DNA from: Leptasterias polaris
Taxonomy: Eukaryota; Echinodermata; Asteroidea; Forcipulatida; Asteriidae
Length of the DNA: 64,000 nucleotides
Assembly (NCBI GenBank): GCA_037783415.1
Contig: JAZGTN010000062.1
Location: forward strand, 411,501 to 475,500
Direction of reading: 5' to 3'
In this document: positions 13,401 to 24,653 of the stretch, in pieces
Layout of the letters: each line of letters begins with the position of its first letter
Position numbering within the stretch: position 1 is the stretch's first letter
The notes under the pieces: model-generated
Told to the model about the DNA's origin: nothing
The model's database searches: none
Seen by the model: the letters and a program-made list of their open reading frames with translations, nothing else
Program-made: the position numbers and the translations under genes

Positions 13401-16400
13401 AAGTCCTCCAAGGCTAGAACCAGTTGTACAACACTGATTTACATGAATGGTACAGGTACACCATAACATCATGTATTAACACATTATGAACATGTATGTA
13501 CACATACCTGAGTCATCAATACAGGTGTACATACATCATTTTCCAATCTCAGGCCATAAGTCATATAACCATCCATAGTCAAGCAATAAATCAAGCATTG
13601 GTCATTCCTCATGGTAAAGCCAATCAAGGCCTAGGATCACAACTAAAAACAGAAACTAAAATGAACTATTAATGTACCTCTTAAAGTGTAATACGGGGTT
13701 TTTAGTCCAGTATCAAGATACATCAATCATCATCTTGTTTACCCTCTTGAAGATGTCATATCACTCAGTATTGGGTGTTTATACCTGCATAGTTGCCTAT
13801 TTAATAGGTCAACTCCATAAAATCCTGAACCAAACATTTATGTCTTGAAACCCCAGTACATTTAAAGGGATACTTGTAATGAAACAGAAGCAAGGAATCA
13901 GTTGGCCAAATAACCTGTTAGACGAAATGTTTTCTCTGTACTTACAAAATTTCTCCCATCTCTTTATTCTGACGTGTCTTTTCTTGTTTTCCTTTTTTGG
14001 GGGGTCTCATTTATCTCCTCCAGATGGAAAAGGCTGCCATGGCTACAGTTACACAAGACCCAGAATCGGGTATTATTAGAGGAGGAAAGTCACGGAAAAT
14101 ATTTGGAATATTTTCACCGATATTTCTTCAAGCTTTCAGCTTGACATTTTTGGCGGAGTGGGGAGATCGTTCACAGATTACTACAATCATTCTAGCAGCG
14201 AGAGAGGTAAGTTCATTCACTAATGGTTTCCATTGTCATTTGAGATTAAGTTTGCTTCCACATTTTGATTTGAACACTCCCACTTTTTGTTTAACTAGAC
14301 AATAACAGGGTGAGAAGTTGGTCTTCACTGTGTGGTAATGACAGGGTTGGTGGCTACATGTGTATATCAGTATAACCCTAGCTACAGCAACACCATAACA
14401 ATCAGACCTATGCAAAATATTTTGACTGGAATGCCAACATACCCTACCTTTTGAAGCACATTTCAACCAATAGTGTACAAAAACAGTAACAAGAAGAAGT
14501 AAGGTTTTCTTTTTTAACCTTAACTTACTATCCCAAATCCACCATGATAATAGTTGGGTTCACCCCTACAGGTACATACAATTCTTCAATATTAAATGTT
14601 TTCATGCTAGAAGATCTAGTGGATAAGGGTTAAAGGAAAGAGGTTTTCGGACAATTTGAATAAAGTACAAAGGCTTGTAAATCAAATGTGCCTTCGTCTG
14701 CCTAAATAACATAAGTTAATGACTATGAACATTGATACTAATAGTCCATACAATGTCAATGTCCTAGTAATGAGATTGAATTTGGTTGAACTATGCTTTT
14801 TGTACTTGACAAACACGTTGACCAAACTTACACGAATGACCTGTAGTACAATGAACTTGTGTCTGTATGTAAAATGAAATAAAAATGACAATAGTTGTTT
14901 TGGAATGCTGGAATGAACCTGCTGTTGCACAAAGGTTGATGTTCGCATTCCCAAACAACCCTGAAAGCTAGCTTGAATTTGAAAAAAAAATTATTTTTGA
15001 TATCCAAATGGAGATTGACTTTGAAAAAAAAGAGATTGCACCTTCATTATATCAAGTAACTTTCTTATTTCAGAAATTTCACAAGCATTGATTAAGTGCA
15101 TTTTTACGTGTACTTTGTAAGAGATGGGACCTTGCCCAACAGTGTCAACATTGCAGTAAGGCATTGTTCTTCATGGCCATTGTAGTCCACTGGGTTCGCT
15201 ACTGCTGTAATTTATGTCAATAAACTTTTAGATAATTTAAAAACTTGACTGGCCTTAAAGAGATGCTTCTCAATGGTTGCCCCAGTCATCAGATCATATT
15301 ACTACAGTATTATAGATAAGGACAGACAGAATGATAATACTATTGGTCTCCAGGTTACTCTGAATACAATAGATTTCATAGAAATAAAGCGTATGGTAGG
15401 TATCTACCAGCTGAGTACAGAACTGCTCTGCACTGAAAACCAAACTAAGTAATGTAAATTACACTGTGATCCCTCTCTACCCAACCACATCCGTTCTGCA
15501 CAAAACATTGAACAGTTCAAGACACAACTCAAATCGTATCTGTTTTTTAATGCCTTTTAATAAGTATAATATAAGTATGTATGTATGCCTGTAAATATAA
15601 TTGCACTTATGTTTTGTTTGTAAAGCGCATTGATATTTCTTCCAGTTCTGAAATGCGCTATATAAAAATTAGCTATTATTATTAATAGTCTTGTGTAAGA
15701 TACAGACATCACACATGATATTCTTTCCACTTTAGCCTGATTTCTGATTTTCTTTTGCCCTTCAGCAAAGTTGTTTTTAAGTAATCTGAAAAGTCTATAA
15801 AAGCCTATATCATAATTTAGGTCAGCCCTTGTACTCAAAAATTGGCCTACTTTTTGCTGAAGGTTAGATATCATACCTGACACATGAACACGTATGGCTC
15901 TATTACAGATTACAGATTTTATTTTTAAAATGTACACTGAAGCCACAAAGTGTAGATTCTATTGCATATATGTGTGTCAGTTGGTAAAGTGCAGTAGGTC
16001 AACATCCTTAATGTTAAAACACAATAAAGATACCACCCAAATATACACTGTATAATTTATCAGCTACATTATTTAGGTGTTCGGGCCTTACGCCCGAACA
16101 ACTCTTTGTTATTGTTCGGTTTTTTGTTTTTTTTAGGTGTTCGGTCTTATAAGACCGAACAACTCCTTGTTTTTGTTCGTTTTTTTTGTTTTTTGTTTTT
16201 TTGCTTATTCTTCTGATAGTCGTTTGTCCGCAAAAAAACCCATACTTGCAAACCTTTGATCAACTTGAAACTTAATGTGACATTAGAACATAAAGAGCAG
16301 AAGGTGTGTGAGCAATGACGTCATGATGACGTCATCGGGTGTCAAATTACAAGCCATTTAAGGTCAAAAAGTGCCCTCATGCCAATGCCTGTATGTTTCT

Positions 16401-19400
16401 GAATAGGAAAGCTATAATATTCATATTTAAACATTATGATAGATCAAGACACGGGCAACATTTGAAAAGTTAACGCCAAAATCACATGACCTTTACTTCC
16501 GGTCGTACCGGAAGGTCAAAGTTTGCCTTTGTGCAATTCTTAACAAAAAAACATTTCCTGGCAAAATTCTTAACTTCTGTTTGTCTGATCAACTTCAAAT
16601 TTACACCATGTTAGAACCTTGATGAAACCTCCATCAAGTTAGTGTGACGTCATGATGACGTCATCAGGTGTTGAAATACAGTAAATCAAAATTTTATATT
16701 TCAAAAAATCATAACTTAATAATTACTGAATGGATTGCTTCAATCAATACATCATCGGACAGGCCTTTTAAAACTCAACAAATGCTACACAAAGAGTTAC
16801 CCCGTTTGTTCTTGACTTCCCGCTCAAAATGTAAGTTGAACATTACGTTAGTATTAGCCCGCAGCAGAAGCAAAGGGCTGGTCGTTCCTCTCCATTGACC
16901 ACGTGCAATCTTGCATGTACATGTAAACTGTACACACACTGCGCCATTGATCTTAAGGTCAAAGTCCACGAAGACTGTGCATTGCTGGCCCACATGTATA
17001 TGTACGTACTGAAGCGTACAGTAAAGTTGATGCGTTATCCATGGTGGCGCTATACCAAGTTAATGGTCCTTTGTTACTGCACTCGTCGATAAATGCAACC
17101 ATCCTTCGGAAATCTACGTTGTTCGACGGTGGTCCAATGAATAGCTCATTGCATAACCTTCGTTTTAGCCTTTTGTTGGCTTGGTGGTAAATATCAACTG
17201 AACGAGTGTATTTTGCTGAACTGTTTTGGTGATTTGAATAACTTTTGATAACTGAGAAAATGCAATCGGAAAAAGGTCAACATAAATTTGACTCTGATCA
17301 ACAACGGTTTTTACGCGAATCTAACTTTTAGATCCTGTTGAATACTTCAAAGAAATACAATGTGACTAGCAAAATAAATTCAACATAAATTGCACATCGT
17401 GTAAACAGTAGGTTCTTATACCCTTTTCATAATCATGACAAATGATGTTGCTTCACACATAAGGTAGCAAGCATGCGTAGTTTGATAACATTTATTTTTG
17501 AATTGTTAGTGATAGTCTTTTAAAGATCTACTTCAACGGCACTAACATAATTTAAACGTTACCGAAATCCAATCAATTTGTGTTTCATGATTACGTATAT
17601 TTCAAAGAAAATCCTTAGCGGTGGTTGCGTAATTTTAAAAAAATGTCATTTTGACCAGCGTTCAGCAGCTCCTCATAGCGAGTTTTTGGAAACAGCGTGT
17701 CACGTGATGAAAATATACCATAGACTTTGATGACGTACATGAGTGGAAACGGCTTGTTTACCCCCCGCGCAGCAGAGTGTGTTTATTGTACGCGTCTATA
17801 GCTATTTTCACGGTAACAAAAAAAAGTCAGACACTAGCGGATCGTGGGAGGAACATAGTGTGGACGAAGAAGAATTAGCAAATACATATGATAGTATTGA
17901 TAGTGAGGATAGCTCTGACGGTTGAGGGAGCTCCTCCGAAGACGAAGAGGGGCGTTGATGAAGCTTGGGGAGTTGCCGAACCATATTGGTTTGAGCCACT
18001 GGCTGCCAAGGATCGCGAAGGTGATAATCCTGATGCAGGAGGCGAAGCTGAGCGACTAAATAACACTGAATGGTGAGTCCCACAGGTTTTTGAACAACAA
18101 ACAATGCAATGTTTACTGTTGTTTACTCTCCCCATCGTCATGAAGTACTTTCATGGTTGGAATTGACTCTGGCGTAAGCCTGTTGTTTTAGTTGCGATGT
18201 TGAATCCCGACAGTCGTCCGTAAAATGGGCACTACAAATCATTGTCCATTTTGTCAACGTGAAGTTTTTCCGTGTGTTGGTCTCGAAACCCACCCCCTTC
18301 TCTGGACAGGATCTCTCATGGAAATCGGTAAAAAACTCACATCTGGATTCTCATTTGTGTTCCGAGTACATCCACCGACAGCACATGAGTTCAGGACGGT
18401 AAATTATCTCGTCTTAACTTGGTGAATGTCTTCGAATAATGAGATCATCATACATAGTTACCGTGTAAACACACGACACCTCGCTACTTCCTGGTTTCCC
18501 GTCCCAACAAGTACGTCATCATTCGCTGGTTCACGCACGTATCCTATAGTGGGTTCGTGGTGCGCGTAAATGCAAGTGCTTTAGTATTGGACAAGCACAG
18601 TGCCTATGGAGGGAGCCATGGAAGCGCGCGAGTTTTTAAAAACCCCAAGAAAGGTTTAATTTTTTCAGTTAAAATTACGAAAAAAATATTGGTGTAAAAC
18701 AATCCAATCTACAAATTCAGAATACTTAATAACATTACGTATGAGATTCAGAAATCTGTTTTATTTCTCAATTATCGTTGAAGTAGATCTTTAATTTATC
18801 AGTTAAGCATGTTAAGTTTGTGACTATTTACATGAAAATTGTTATACATGTGTATCTAAACTACTTTATGGAGACTCATACAGCAACGATATCACTTTCC
18901 CCCGTGTACACTAAAAGTATAAAAGTAATAGGTTTGTAAACAACTTTTTTTTGAAAATTAAAAAACTTTCAATATAAATCTGCTTACGCATTTTAGTAAC
19001 ATAACAGTGCCCCATACCCGAACACCTAGTGTTTGTTCTCACAAACACTAAATCTCTAGTTCTTCTTCTTTGTTTTGCTTATTCTTCTCAGTGGGCTTTG
19101 TCCGCAAGCAAACGCATACTTTCAAACCTTTGATCAACTTGAAACTTCATGTGAAGTTAGAACATAACTAGCAGAAGCCGAGTAAGTTGTGACGTCACGA
19201 TTACGTCATCGGGTGTCAAATTACAAGCCATTTAAGTTCGAAAAGTGCCCTCTTGCCAATGCCTGTATGTCTCTGAATGTTAAAGCTACATGTATGTACA
19301 TTGTTCATATTTGGGCATAATATGATAGATCGAGACACGGGCAACATTTGAAAAGTTAACGCCAAAATCGTTCGACCTTAACTTCCGGGTCGTTACCCTA

Positions 19401-22400
19401 GGTCGAAGTTCGCCTTCGTTTTTTTCCTTCAAAAAACCACTTTCGAGCTTATCTACGGAATAACTCAAGATTGAGATTGAATTGAACAATGAAACTCAAC
19501 AGATAGTTGAACCTCACTATCAAGACGACACAAACCTATTTACGTCATGATGACGTCATCGGGCATCGAATTATAATAAATCAAAGTTTAATATTTGTAA
19601 AAAGCATAACTCATGAACCATTTGTTTGTTTTTTATAATCTACACATCATCGGATAGCTCATTTAAAGTTCGACAAACGCTACACAGAACCCGTACAACA
19701 TTTGAACTTACTTCCGGTTCAAATCGGAAGTTGAAAATTTCTTAGTTTCCTATCTTATATATATCTTTAAAACTACTGATCATTTCAGCATAATTTTTGT
19801 ATTAGGGTGTAGAACGTTAGTCCTGCTCAAACTTTTGAACACAGACATGACAACATTTTGACCTTAATATATGGTCAAATCCGGACAATGAAGCGCACCT
19901 ACCCACTCGTACCCCCCCCCCTCCACTTTGATTGACAAAACATTATGTACACATAACGTTGAAACTGATGCAAGCTGCAGTTCACGCGGTGACTGTGTAC
20001 GTGCTCGTGCACTGTCGTCGTCATTGTTGTTTCATCTGGCGGGAAGCGCGCTGGCGGGAAACAACAGCGCCCTCTTTTGTGGGATATTTATTAAATAGCG
20101 CTGATAAATAAAATCGTTTTGGGGGGGCTTATCTACGGAATAACTCAAGATTGAAATTGAATTGAACATTGAAACTCATAAGATAGTTGAACCTCAGAAT
20201 CAAGACGACACAATTTTAGAAACGTCATGATGACGCCATCGGGTATTGAATTTCTCTAAATCAAAGTTTAAATTTTGTAAAAGTCATAATTAATGAACCA
20301 TTTATTTGATTTTTGCAATGTCTGTGGCGAAGTTTATGACAATCATTTCAAAATTGGTATACATAATGACCTTTATGGAGACCACATAATGTGTGGAGTT
20401 TCAGATTGATGACGTCATCATGTGTCACGTGGTAATACCTTTAAGTTTTACTTTTTGAAGCCTTGCATCTAAAAAACCAAAAGTTTGACTGAGTTGAAAC
20501 TTGGCTTATACATGTAGATAGACAGTGATATTGACTTCGTGAAGACGTCTTTCCTTTTTTTTTTTACAAATATTTGAAATTTTGACCAATCATTACGGGT
20601 ATTTATTGACCCGCTGTCAAACCACGGGATAAACACACAATATGCGATCTAAATCAGTTAAATGGTGAGCGAATCAACCACAAGATTCAAAGTCCATCAA
20701 ACATGCTTGTGGTCTAGTCTCTGTTCAAGGTTCGCGCAACCTGATTTTGACAAAACGCTTTGTTAGTCTTTAAAACAGCCATCCATGCAAACCTCGTTAA
20801 CAATCAAATGCTAGGCTTTAGATCGTGTTTTTTTTTTTTGACTTTTGCTTAAGTGTGTAGTTTGTTACGCACCTCAAAACAGTAATAGCACCAAAGTTCA
20901 ACTTAATGAAATAGCTCACGCATTGACACAGCACTGACCCCGGCGATACCCGAACACCTAGTGTTTGTTGTCACAAACACGTTAAGTCTAAGTTTCTGTT
21001 TGATTTTGAATTTTTGTTTGGCATAATGGCATTACAGATGCATTTAAGTAAGTTTTAAGGAAAGTTTTTATTTGCTTTAGTATTAATCAACTCATTAACC
21101 ATGAGTTGAGGCAAAAGGTATCCTCAACATAACACATTTATTTTGATAAGGGCACAATGATCAAAGGGTATTTGTGGGTTATTCAACTTGACGAGGAGTA
21201 TTTGCACAAGTCATTCAATAAGTTTACCGGACAGATTAGTGATAACTTTAATCAGAGTCTGTCTTTTTATGAAATACATGTAATTCTTGATTGCTAAAAC
21301 CAATAGTGATTAATACAGTTCCAGATTGCTGAGCTAAAAGTCTAAACGTGTTAAGACAATGTACAAACATGTATTGTGTGCAATTAGTAGTTTTTATGAC
21401 TATCCAAAAGTAATGCATACAAATTCAAAGGTGTGATCGTACTTGTACATACGTGTAGCTGAATTATGTACTGATTAATAAATGATTAATAATTAAAGCC
21501 ATGCAGAAATAGAAGATTTGCATTGAATAAATTCAAGATGACTTGTATTTGATGTAAGAAAGACCATGGAGCTACATGTATAAAAAGGAAAGACCAAGTG
21601 CTGATAACAATGATTACCTACATGTATTACCAAGATTGAATACAACGTTGATTGTACCACCCCCTGCCTTTTACTTTCACTGTAAACAACAGTTTAAATG
21701 CACCTTTGGACCAGAGTCTCATGTATGAATTGTAAATTGTCCCTTCCTGACCTTTTTGAGTTTTCCTACTTGTCTTGATCTAAACATTTCTTATCAAATT
21801 ATCTTTACAGTTTTCTTCAGAACAACAGTAACAATGCATGGCATTTTTTTTGACAGATAATAACAAATTCATGTCGGTGAAGTGTATTTTTAGGTGTTCG
21901 GGCACACAGCCCGTAACACCTCTTGTTTTTGTTCCGTTTTTTTTTCTTACTTTTTAATACTTCTTATTCTTCTTCTTATCCCCCGCGATTGTCCGCTAAC
22001 AAAAGCACACTTCCCAAGCTCGTATAATTTTGAAATTTCTACCATAGTTAGATAACCATTAGGAGACGAAACCGTTTCATTTACGTCATGATGACGTCAT
22101 CAGGTGTCAATTTACAAGGTTTTTAGAAAAAAATAAATTAATCTTTGAAAATCTGTAACAAATCACACTTAAGAGACCGGCGGTTGTTTTATGCGGGATC
22201 ATACTTAGGTCATATAGGTCTTTATTTTTTGTCGTGTGCATGACCTCACATGACCTCTACTTCCGGTCGTAACAGGAAGAAACAGGAAGTGCCTTGTAAT
22301 TTAAAAGTGGCACACTTTTTGAAGTTTTTTTTAACGGTGTTATAGTCGAGCAAGAGTCTGGTTTAACAAAATAAGACAAATGACGTCATAAAAGTCAAGA

Positions 22401-24653
22401 GCGCCCTCTAGCGGCAGGTTGAAAACAATTAAAAATGCACTTTTCCTAGATGTCTGTGGCGAAGTTTCAGATAATCGTTTCGAAATTGGTATACATAATG
22501 ACCTTCATGCAGACAACATATGTGTGAAGTTTTAGATTGATGACGTCATCGTGTGTCACGTGGTATTGCCTTAAAGGTTTACTTTTTGAAGCCGTGTATT
22601 TACAAAACCACAAGATCGACTGAGTTGAAACTTGGCATGTTGAAAGACAGTGATATTGACTATGTAAATCTAAAGAAAGAACATGATGACGTCATTCCTT
22701 TTTTTTATACAAATATTTGAAATATTGACCAATTATTACGGGTATTTATTGACCCGCTGTCAAACCACGGGCTACACACACACTACGCGAACTAAACCAG
22801 TTTACTGTTTTGTTATCACGTAGTGTGTGTGTATACGTTGAGCAAATCATCCGCAAGGTTCAAAGTCCATCAAACATGCTTGTGGTCTAGTCTCTGTTCA
22901 AGGTTCGCGCAACCTGCTTTTGACAATACGCTTTGTTAGTCTCTAAAACAGCCGTCCATGCAAACCTCGTTAACAATCAAATGCTATGCTTTCGATCGTG
23001 TGCTTTTTAAAACTTTTGCTAAAGCTGGTGGTGCTATATCAAATTATGGTCATGCTTTTACCACGCTCTGTGGCATTATTGGCTTGCTCTGTGACAGATC
23101 GGCTCGTTTTAGTCTACGCAAACACCAATGTGAGCATTTTTGTTGGCCAACAAAGACACACTTTGAGTCGTGCGTAGCGCGTACACGCGTGCACTTTTCC
23201 ATTGTTTTTCATCAATGATGGTGGTCAATGACGTGGTCAATTTGCTTTGATTTGCTGTAAAACGTTAATCGGTGACAGGGTACGCTGAATATAAGGCATT
23301 TCGTCACTAAGGTGACAAAAGGAATTGTCGTGTGCTTATTAATACTAGCAGAAAACATGCGTATAACGTAACAACGATCTACAACCACGTTGCAAATTTA
23401 CAATAAATTTGCAATGTTGTGTTTTGCACTCGTGGGGCCCAATTTAATTATATTATGTACTGGAGCATTATTTTTGTGCTCCTATAGTAAATTGCAAGAT
23501 TGAGCTCAAGCCGCGATATATTACATTTAACGCTTGTTTTCCTGATAAAAGACGTCATCAATTGTAACATGACTTCGACTTAAAGTTGCAGTTTTACCAG
23601 ATTTGTATACTCAGTATTACAATTGCTTGGTCAAGCTTAAAACCAAATTGATGTATTCAAGCTGACAATGAGTAACATCCCATATTTGAACGTCATGCCG
23701 AACACCTTGTTTTTGTTGTGTAACAAAAATTTAAGTCTAGTTTATCATCAGTTTTGTTGTGCTACTTATGTATTTTATTGTTTACAAATGCTATCAAATA
23801 AATTGACAAAGGGTTAAAAAGGTTCCTTTTTGACCCCTTCAGGATGTGTTTGGTGTTTCAATCGGAGGTATATTGGGTCATGCATTATGCACAGCACTGG
23901 CAGTAATAGGTGGGAGGATGATAGCTCAACGGATATCAGCAAGAACGGGTGAGCTTTTACAGATGGTCTGTCCCAATGTAGTTACAGTATTTTCAAATGA
24001 AGCGAGTTTGCTGTATCATTTTAATAAACAACCATCATTTTGCTGGATTATATTTATAACCATATAAGCCATAAATAGACAATCCAGATGATTCATATAC
24101 TGGATGTGTGCTTTATTATAGTGATTAAACTCAGAGGTATAAATATGATCAGAGACAAACTTATTCTCAAGGCTTTGGTGAAGACAGTTTTTTCCTCCAT
24201 TTTTACAAACTCCAATTTGAATAAGAAACATTCCCACTTGGTTGTATTGAGCAGCTATGATTGCCCAGTATAAAATCTAATCAGAAGATACTGGAATGGA
24301 TAAAAAGAAAGACCAGACGTGGACTGATTGTTGTGAAAAACAAGAAAAATACTAATACTAAGTAATACTGATCCATTCCTTTGTTAAATAGCTAAGTTTA
24401 GACAGCATTCATCTAAATTCCCTGGTACATTTTTCTGGATATAGATTTTTGCTTAAAAGTTGTAATTCAATTATAACAAGTAATGTGTCTTCCCTGACTG
24501 CAAACCCCTCCAAACTGGATAGTGTTTTTATCACTGGAATAGCAGTTGAAACTAAATTTTATTTCCTTCTTACTTATTTCTGCAGTTACTCTCGTTGGAG
24601 GTGTGGTCTTCTTGATTTTTGCCCTATCAGCATTATTTATCAGTCATGATTAA
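7473..24653 (+). CDS. TMEM165: TMEM165/GDT1-family Golgi cation:proton antiporter (7 coding exons, 356 aa)
   Basis: Coding exons: 7473-7703, 8978-9242, 10212-10387, 11338-11379, 14024-14206, 23843-23948, 24586-24653. All junctions are GT-AG and phases agree (total 1071 nt). Exon 1 begins with an ATG and a hydrophobic signal/anchor segment (VAVLCLLIC). The UPF0016 family signature E-x-G-D-[KR]-[ST] occurs twice, as SELGDKT in exon 2 and AEWGDRS in exon 5, as expected for the two inverted three-helix halves. Between them lies an acidic loop (EELEEVQADLKRRDEE), and the C-terminus is a last membrane helix ending LFISHD. Vertebrate TMEM165 (about 324 aa) is a Golgi Mn2+/Ca2+:H+ exchanger needed for glycosylation; that role is from the family. 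Candidate poly(A) signals AATAAA lie at 25980 and 26370. Intron 5 is unusually long (9.6 kb) and repeat-filled. Confidence 0.95.
7805..8305. repeat. Long inverted repeat, ~175-bp arms, in TMEM165 intron 1
   Basis: The arm at about 7805-7982 is almost perfectly inverted at about 8130-8305. The arms contain repeated CTTGTGGGGTCC motifs and sit next to a (CA)n tract at 7788-7806. The 147-bp spacer holds two copies of GGTCCACGGTTGCTATCAC and the left arm of a second inverted repeat. It is a probable MITE or foldback element within the intron after exon 1. Confidence 0.85.
7978..8485. repeat. Second inverted repeat interlocked with the first
   Basis: The arm at about 7978-8043 (with GACCTATAACAAAAGAGGAC) is inverted at about 8422-8485, where the complementary run GTCCTCTTTTGTTATAGGTC is present. 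One arm of the neighbouring long inverted repeat lies inside this pair and the other outside, so the four arms are interleaved rather than nested. Confidence 0.8.
9995..10135. repeat. 47-bp tandem repeat, three identical copies
   Basis: Three head-to-tail copies of a unit starting AATTATTGTGGGGAACCATG lie in TMEM165 intron 2, about 75 bp before exon 3. Each copy contains the short inverted repeat AGACAG...CTGTCT, so each can form a small hairpin. Confidence 0.95.
10465..10921. mobile_element. 457-bp MITE-like element in TMEM165 intron 3
   Basis: The ~43-bp ends are inverted copies: 10465-10507 contains GACCCGCTCTATC and GAATGTCTCGGAAAT, matched in inverted form at 10878-10921. The interior has no protein. 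It lies wholly inside the intron between exons 3 and 4. Confidence 0.75.
11380..14023 (+). other. TMEM165 intron 4
   Basis: This 2.6-kb intron holds a 39-bp triplicated sequence at 12523-12635 and scattered ACATGTACATGT runs. I see no coding sequence of its own. A 10-nt segment at 11993-12002 flanked by AG and GTGAGT would break the frame and is not used in the model. Confidence 0.6.
12523..12635. repeat. 39-bp tandem repeat, three copies
   Basis: The unit CTAGTTATAGTTACTTCT followed by ACATGGCTTATGTTTATTTA occurs at 12523, 12562 and 12601 (the last truncated). It produces a repetitive, apparently open reading frame at 12469-12738 that I do not regard as a gene. Confidence 0.9.
14207..16074 (+). 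other. First part of TMEM165 intron 5
   Basis: Non-coding except for a decayed LINE tail at about 15474-15690. No host exon was recognised here. Confidence 0.5.
15474..15690 (+). mobile_element. 3' end of an L2/CR1-type LINE (truncated)
   Basis: The frame from 15474 reads SLPNHIRSAQNIEQF and ends at a stop at 15558-15560. This matches the C-terminal tail seen after the reverse transcriptase domain in L2/CR1-group retrotransposons (LP..IR....I..FK..LK.YL). It is followed by a short 3' UTR with GCGCTATATAAAAATTA and an ATT-rich microsatellite, typical of such 3' ends. The rest of the element is missing. Confidence 0.7.
17520..18794. mobile_element. TTAA-flanked inverted-repeat element nested in element A
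   Basis: The ends AGATCTACTTCAACG (17524-17538) and CGTTGAAGTAGATCT (18776-18790) are exact inverses and abut TTAA on both sides (17520-17523 and 18791-18794). This fits a piggyBac- or Kolobok-type insertion. No transposase frame was recognised. The interior carries a decayed exon (see 17743-18072). Confidence 0.7.
17743..18072 (+). pseudogene. Decayed exon resembling P2X7-C-terminal-like (zinc-binding) proteins
   Basis: One frame gives an acidic stretch, YDSIDSEDSSDG, then a stop. A second frame continues GVDEAWGVAEPYWFEPLA and ERLNNTEW, followed directly by a GTGAGT donor. An acidic N-terminus, then EPY.FEP, then RL.NT.W before a Cys-rich exon, is the layout I recall for the invertebrate 'P2X purinoceptor 7-like' family; this is recognition by memory. 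The Cys-rich continuation was not found downstream. The stop and frame shift suggest a dead copy captured by the transposon. It could also be an unrelated spurious frame. Confidence 0.35.
19062..20992 (+). mobile_element. Helentron-like element B, joined head-to-tail to element A
   Basis: It begins directly after the tail of element A with sequence matching A from about 16200 (TTGCTTATTCTTCT, then CAAACCTTTGATCAACTTG). It ends with CCCGAACACCT (20949-20959), the stem-loop AGTGTTTG...CAAACAC and a GTCTAAGTT tail. Its 5' inverted repeat is missing. Its 3' half (about 20309-20840) matches element C at 22443-22995. Confidence 0.55.
20993..21891 (+). other. Intron 5 spacer between elements B and C
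   Basis: AT-rich intron sequence with no recognised gene or repeat boundary. Confidence 0.4.
21892..23742 (+). mobile_element. Helentron-like element C
   Basis: The left end AGGTGTTCGGGC is followed by a short hairpin. The right end GCCGAACACCT (23697-23707) is followed by the stem-loop TTTTTGTT...AACAAAAA and a GTCTAGTT tail. The interior shares several blocks with element B, including the TTACGGGTATTTATTGACCC block (near 22736) and CAAACATGCTTGTGGTCTAG (near 22871). No protein is recognised. Confidence 0.55.

Larger units (their letters stand above)
16075..19061 (+). mobile_element. Helentron-like non-autonomous element A, interrupted by a nested insertion
   Basis: The left end is AGGTGTTCGGGC with an immediate GTTCGGGC/GCCCGAAC hairpin, duplicated in variant form at 16135. 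The right end at 19017-19027 is CCCGAACACCT, the inverse of the left end, followed by the stem-loop AGTGTTTG...CAAACACT and the tail CTCTAGTT. A 5' inverted repeat that recurs just upstream of a 3' stem-loop is the arrangement described for Helentrons/HINEs. No Rep/helicase sequence is seen. A TTAA-flanked element (17520-18794) is inserted in it. Confidence 0.55.

Noticed and set aside
16075..23742. Simple TIR (cut-and-paste) transposons with AGGTGTTCGGG ends
   Set aside because: The right-hand inverse motif is not terminal; a hairpin and tail follow it in all three copies, which fits Helentron-like elements better. No target duplication was found.
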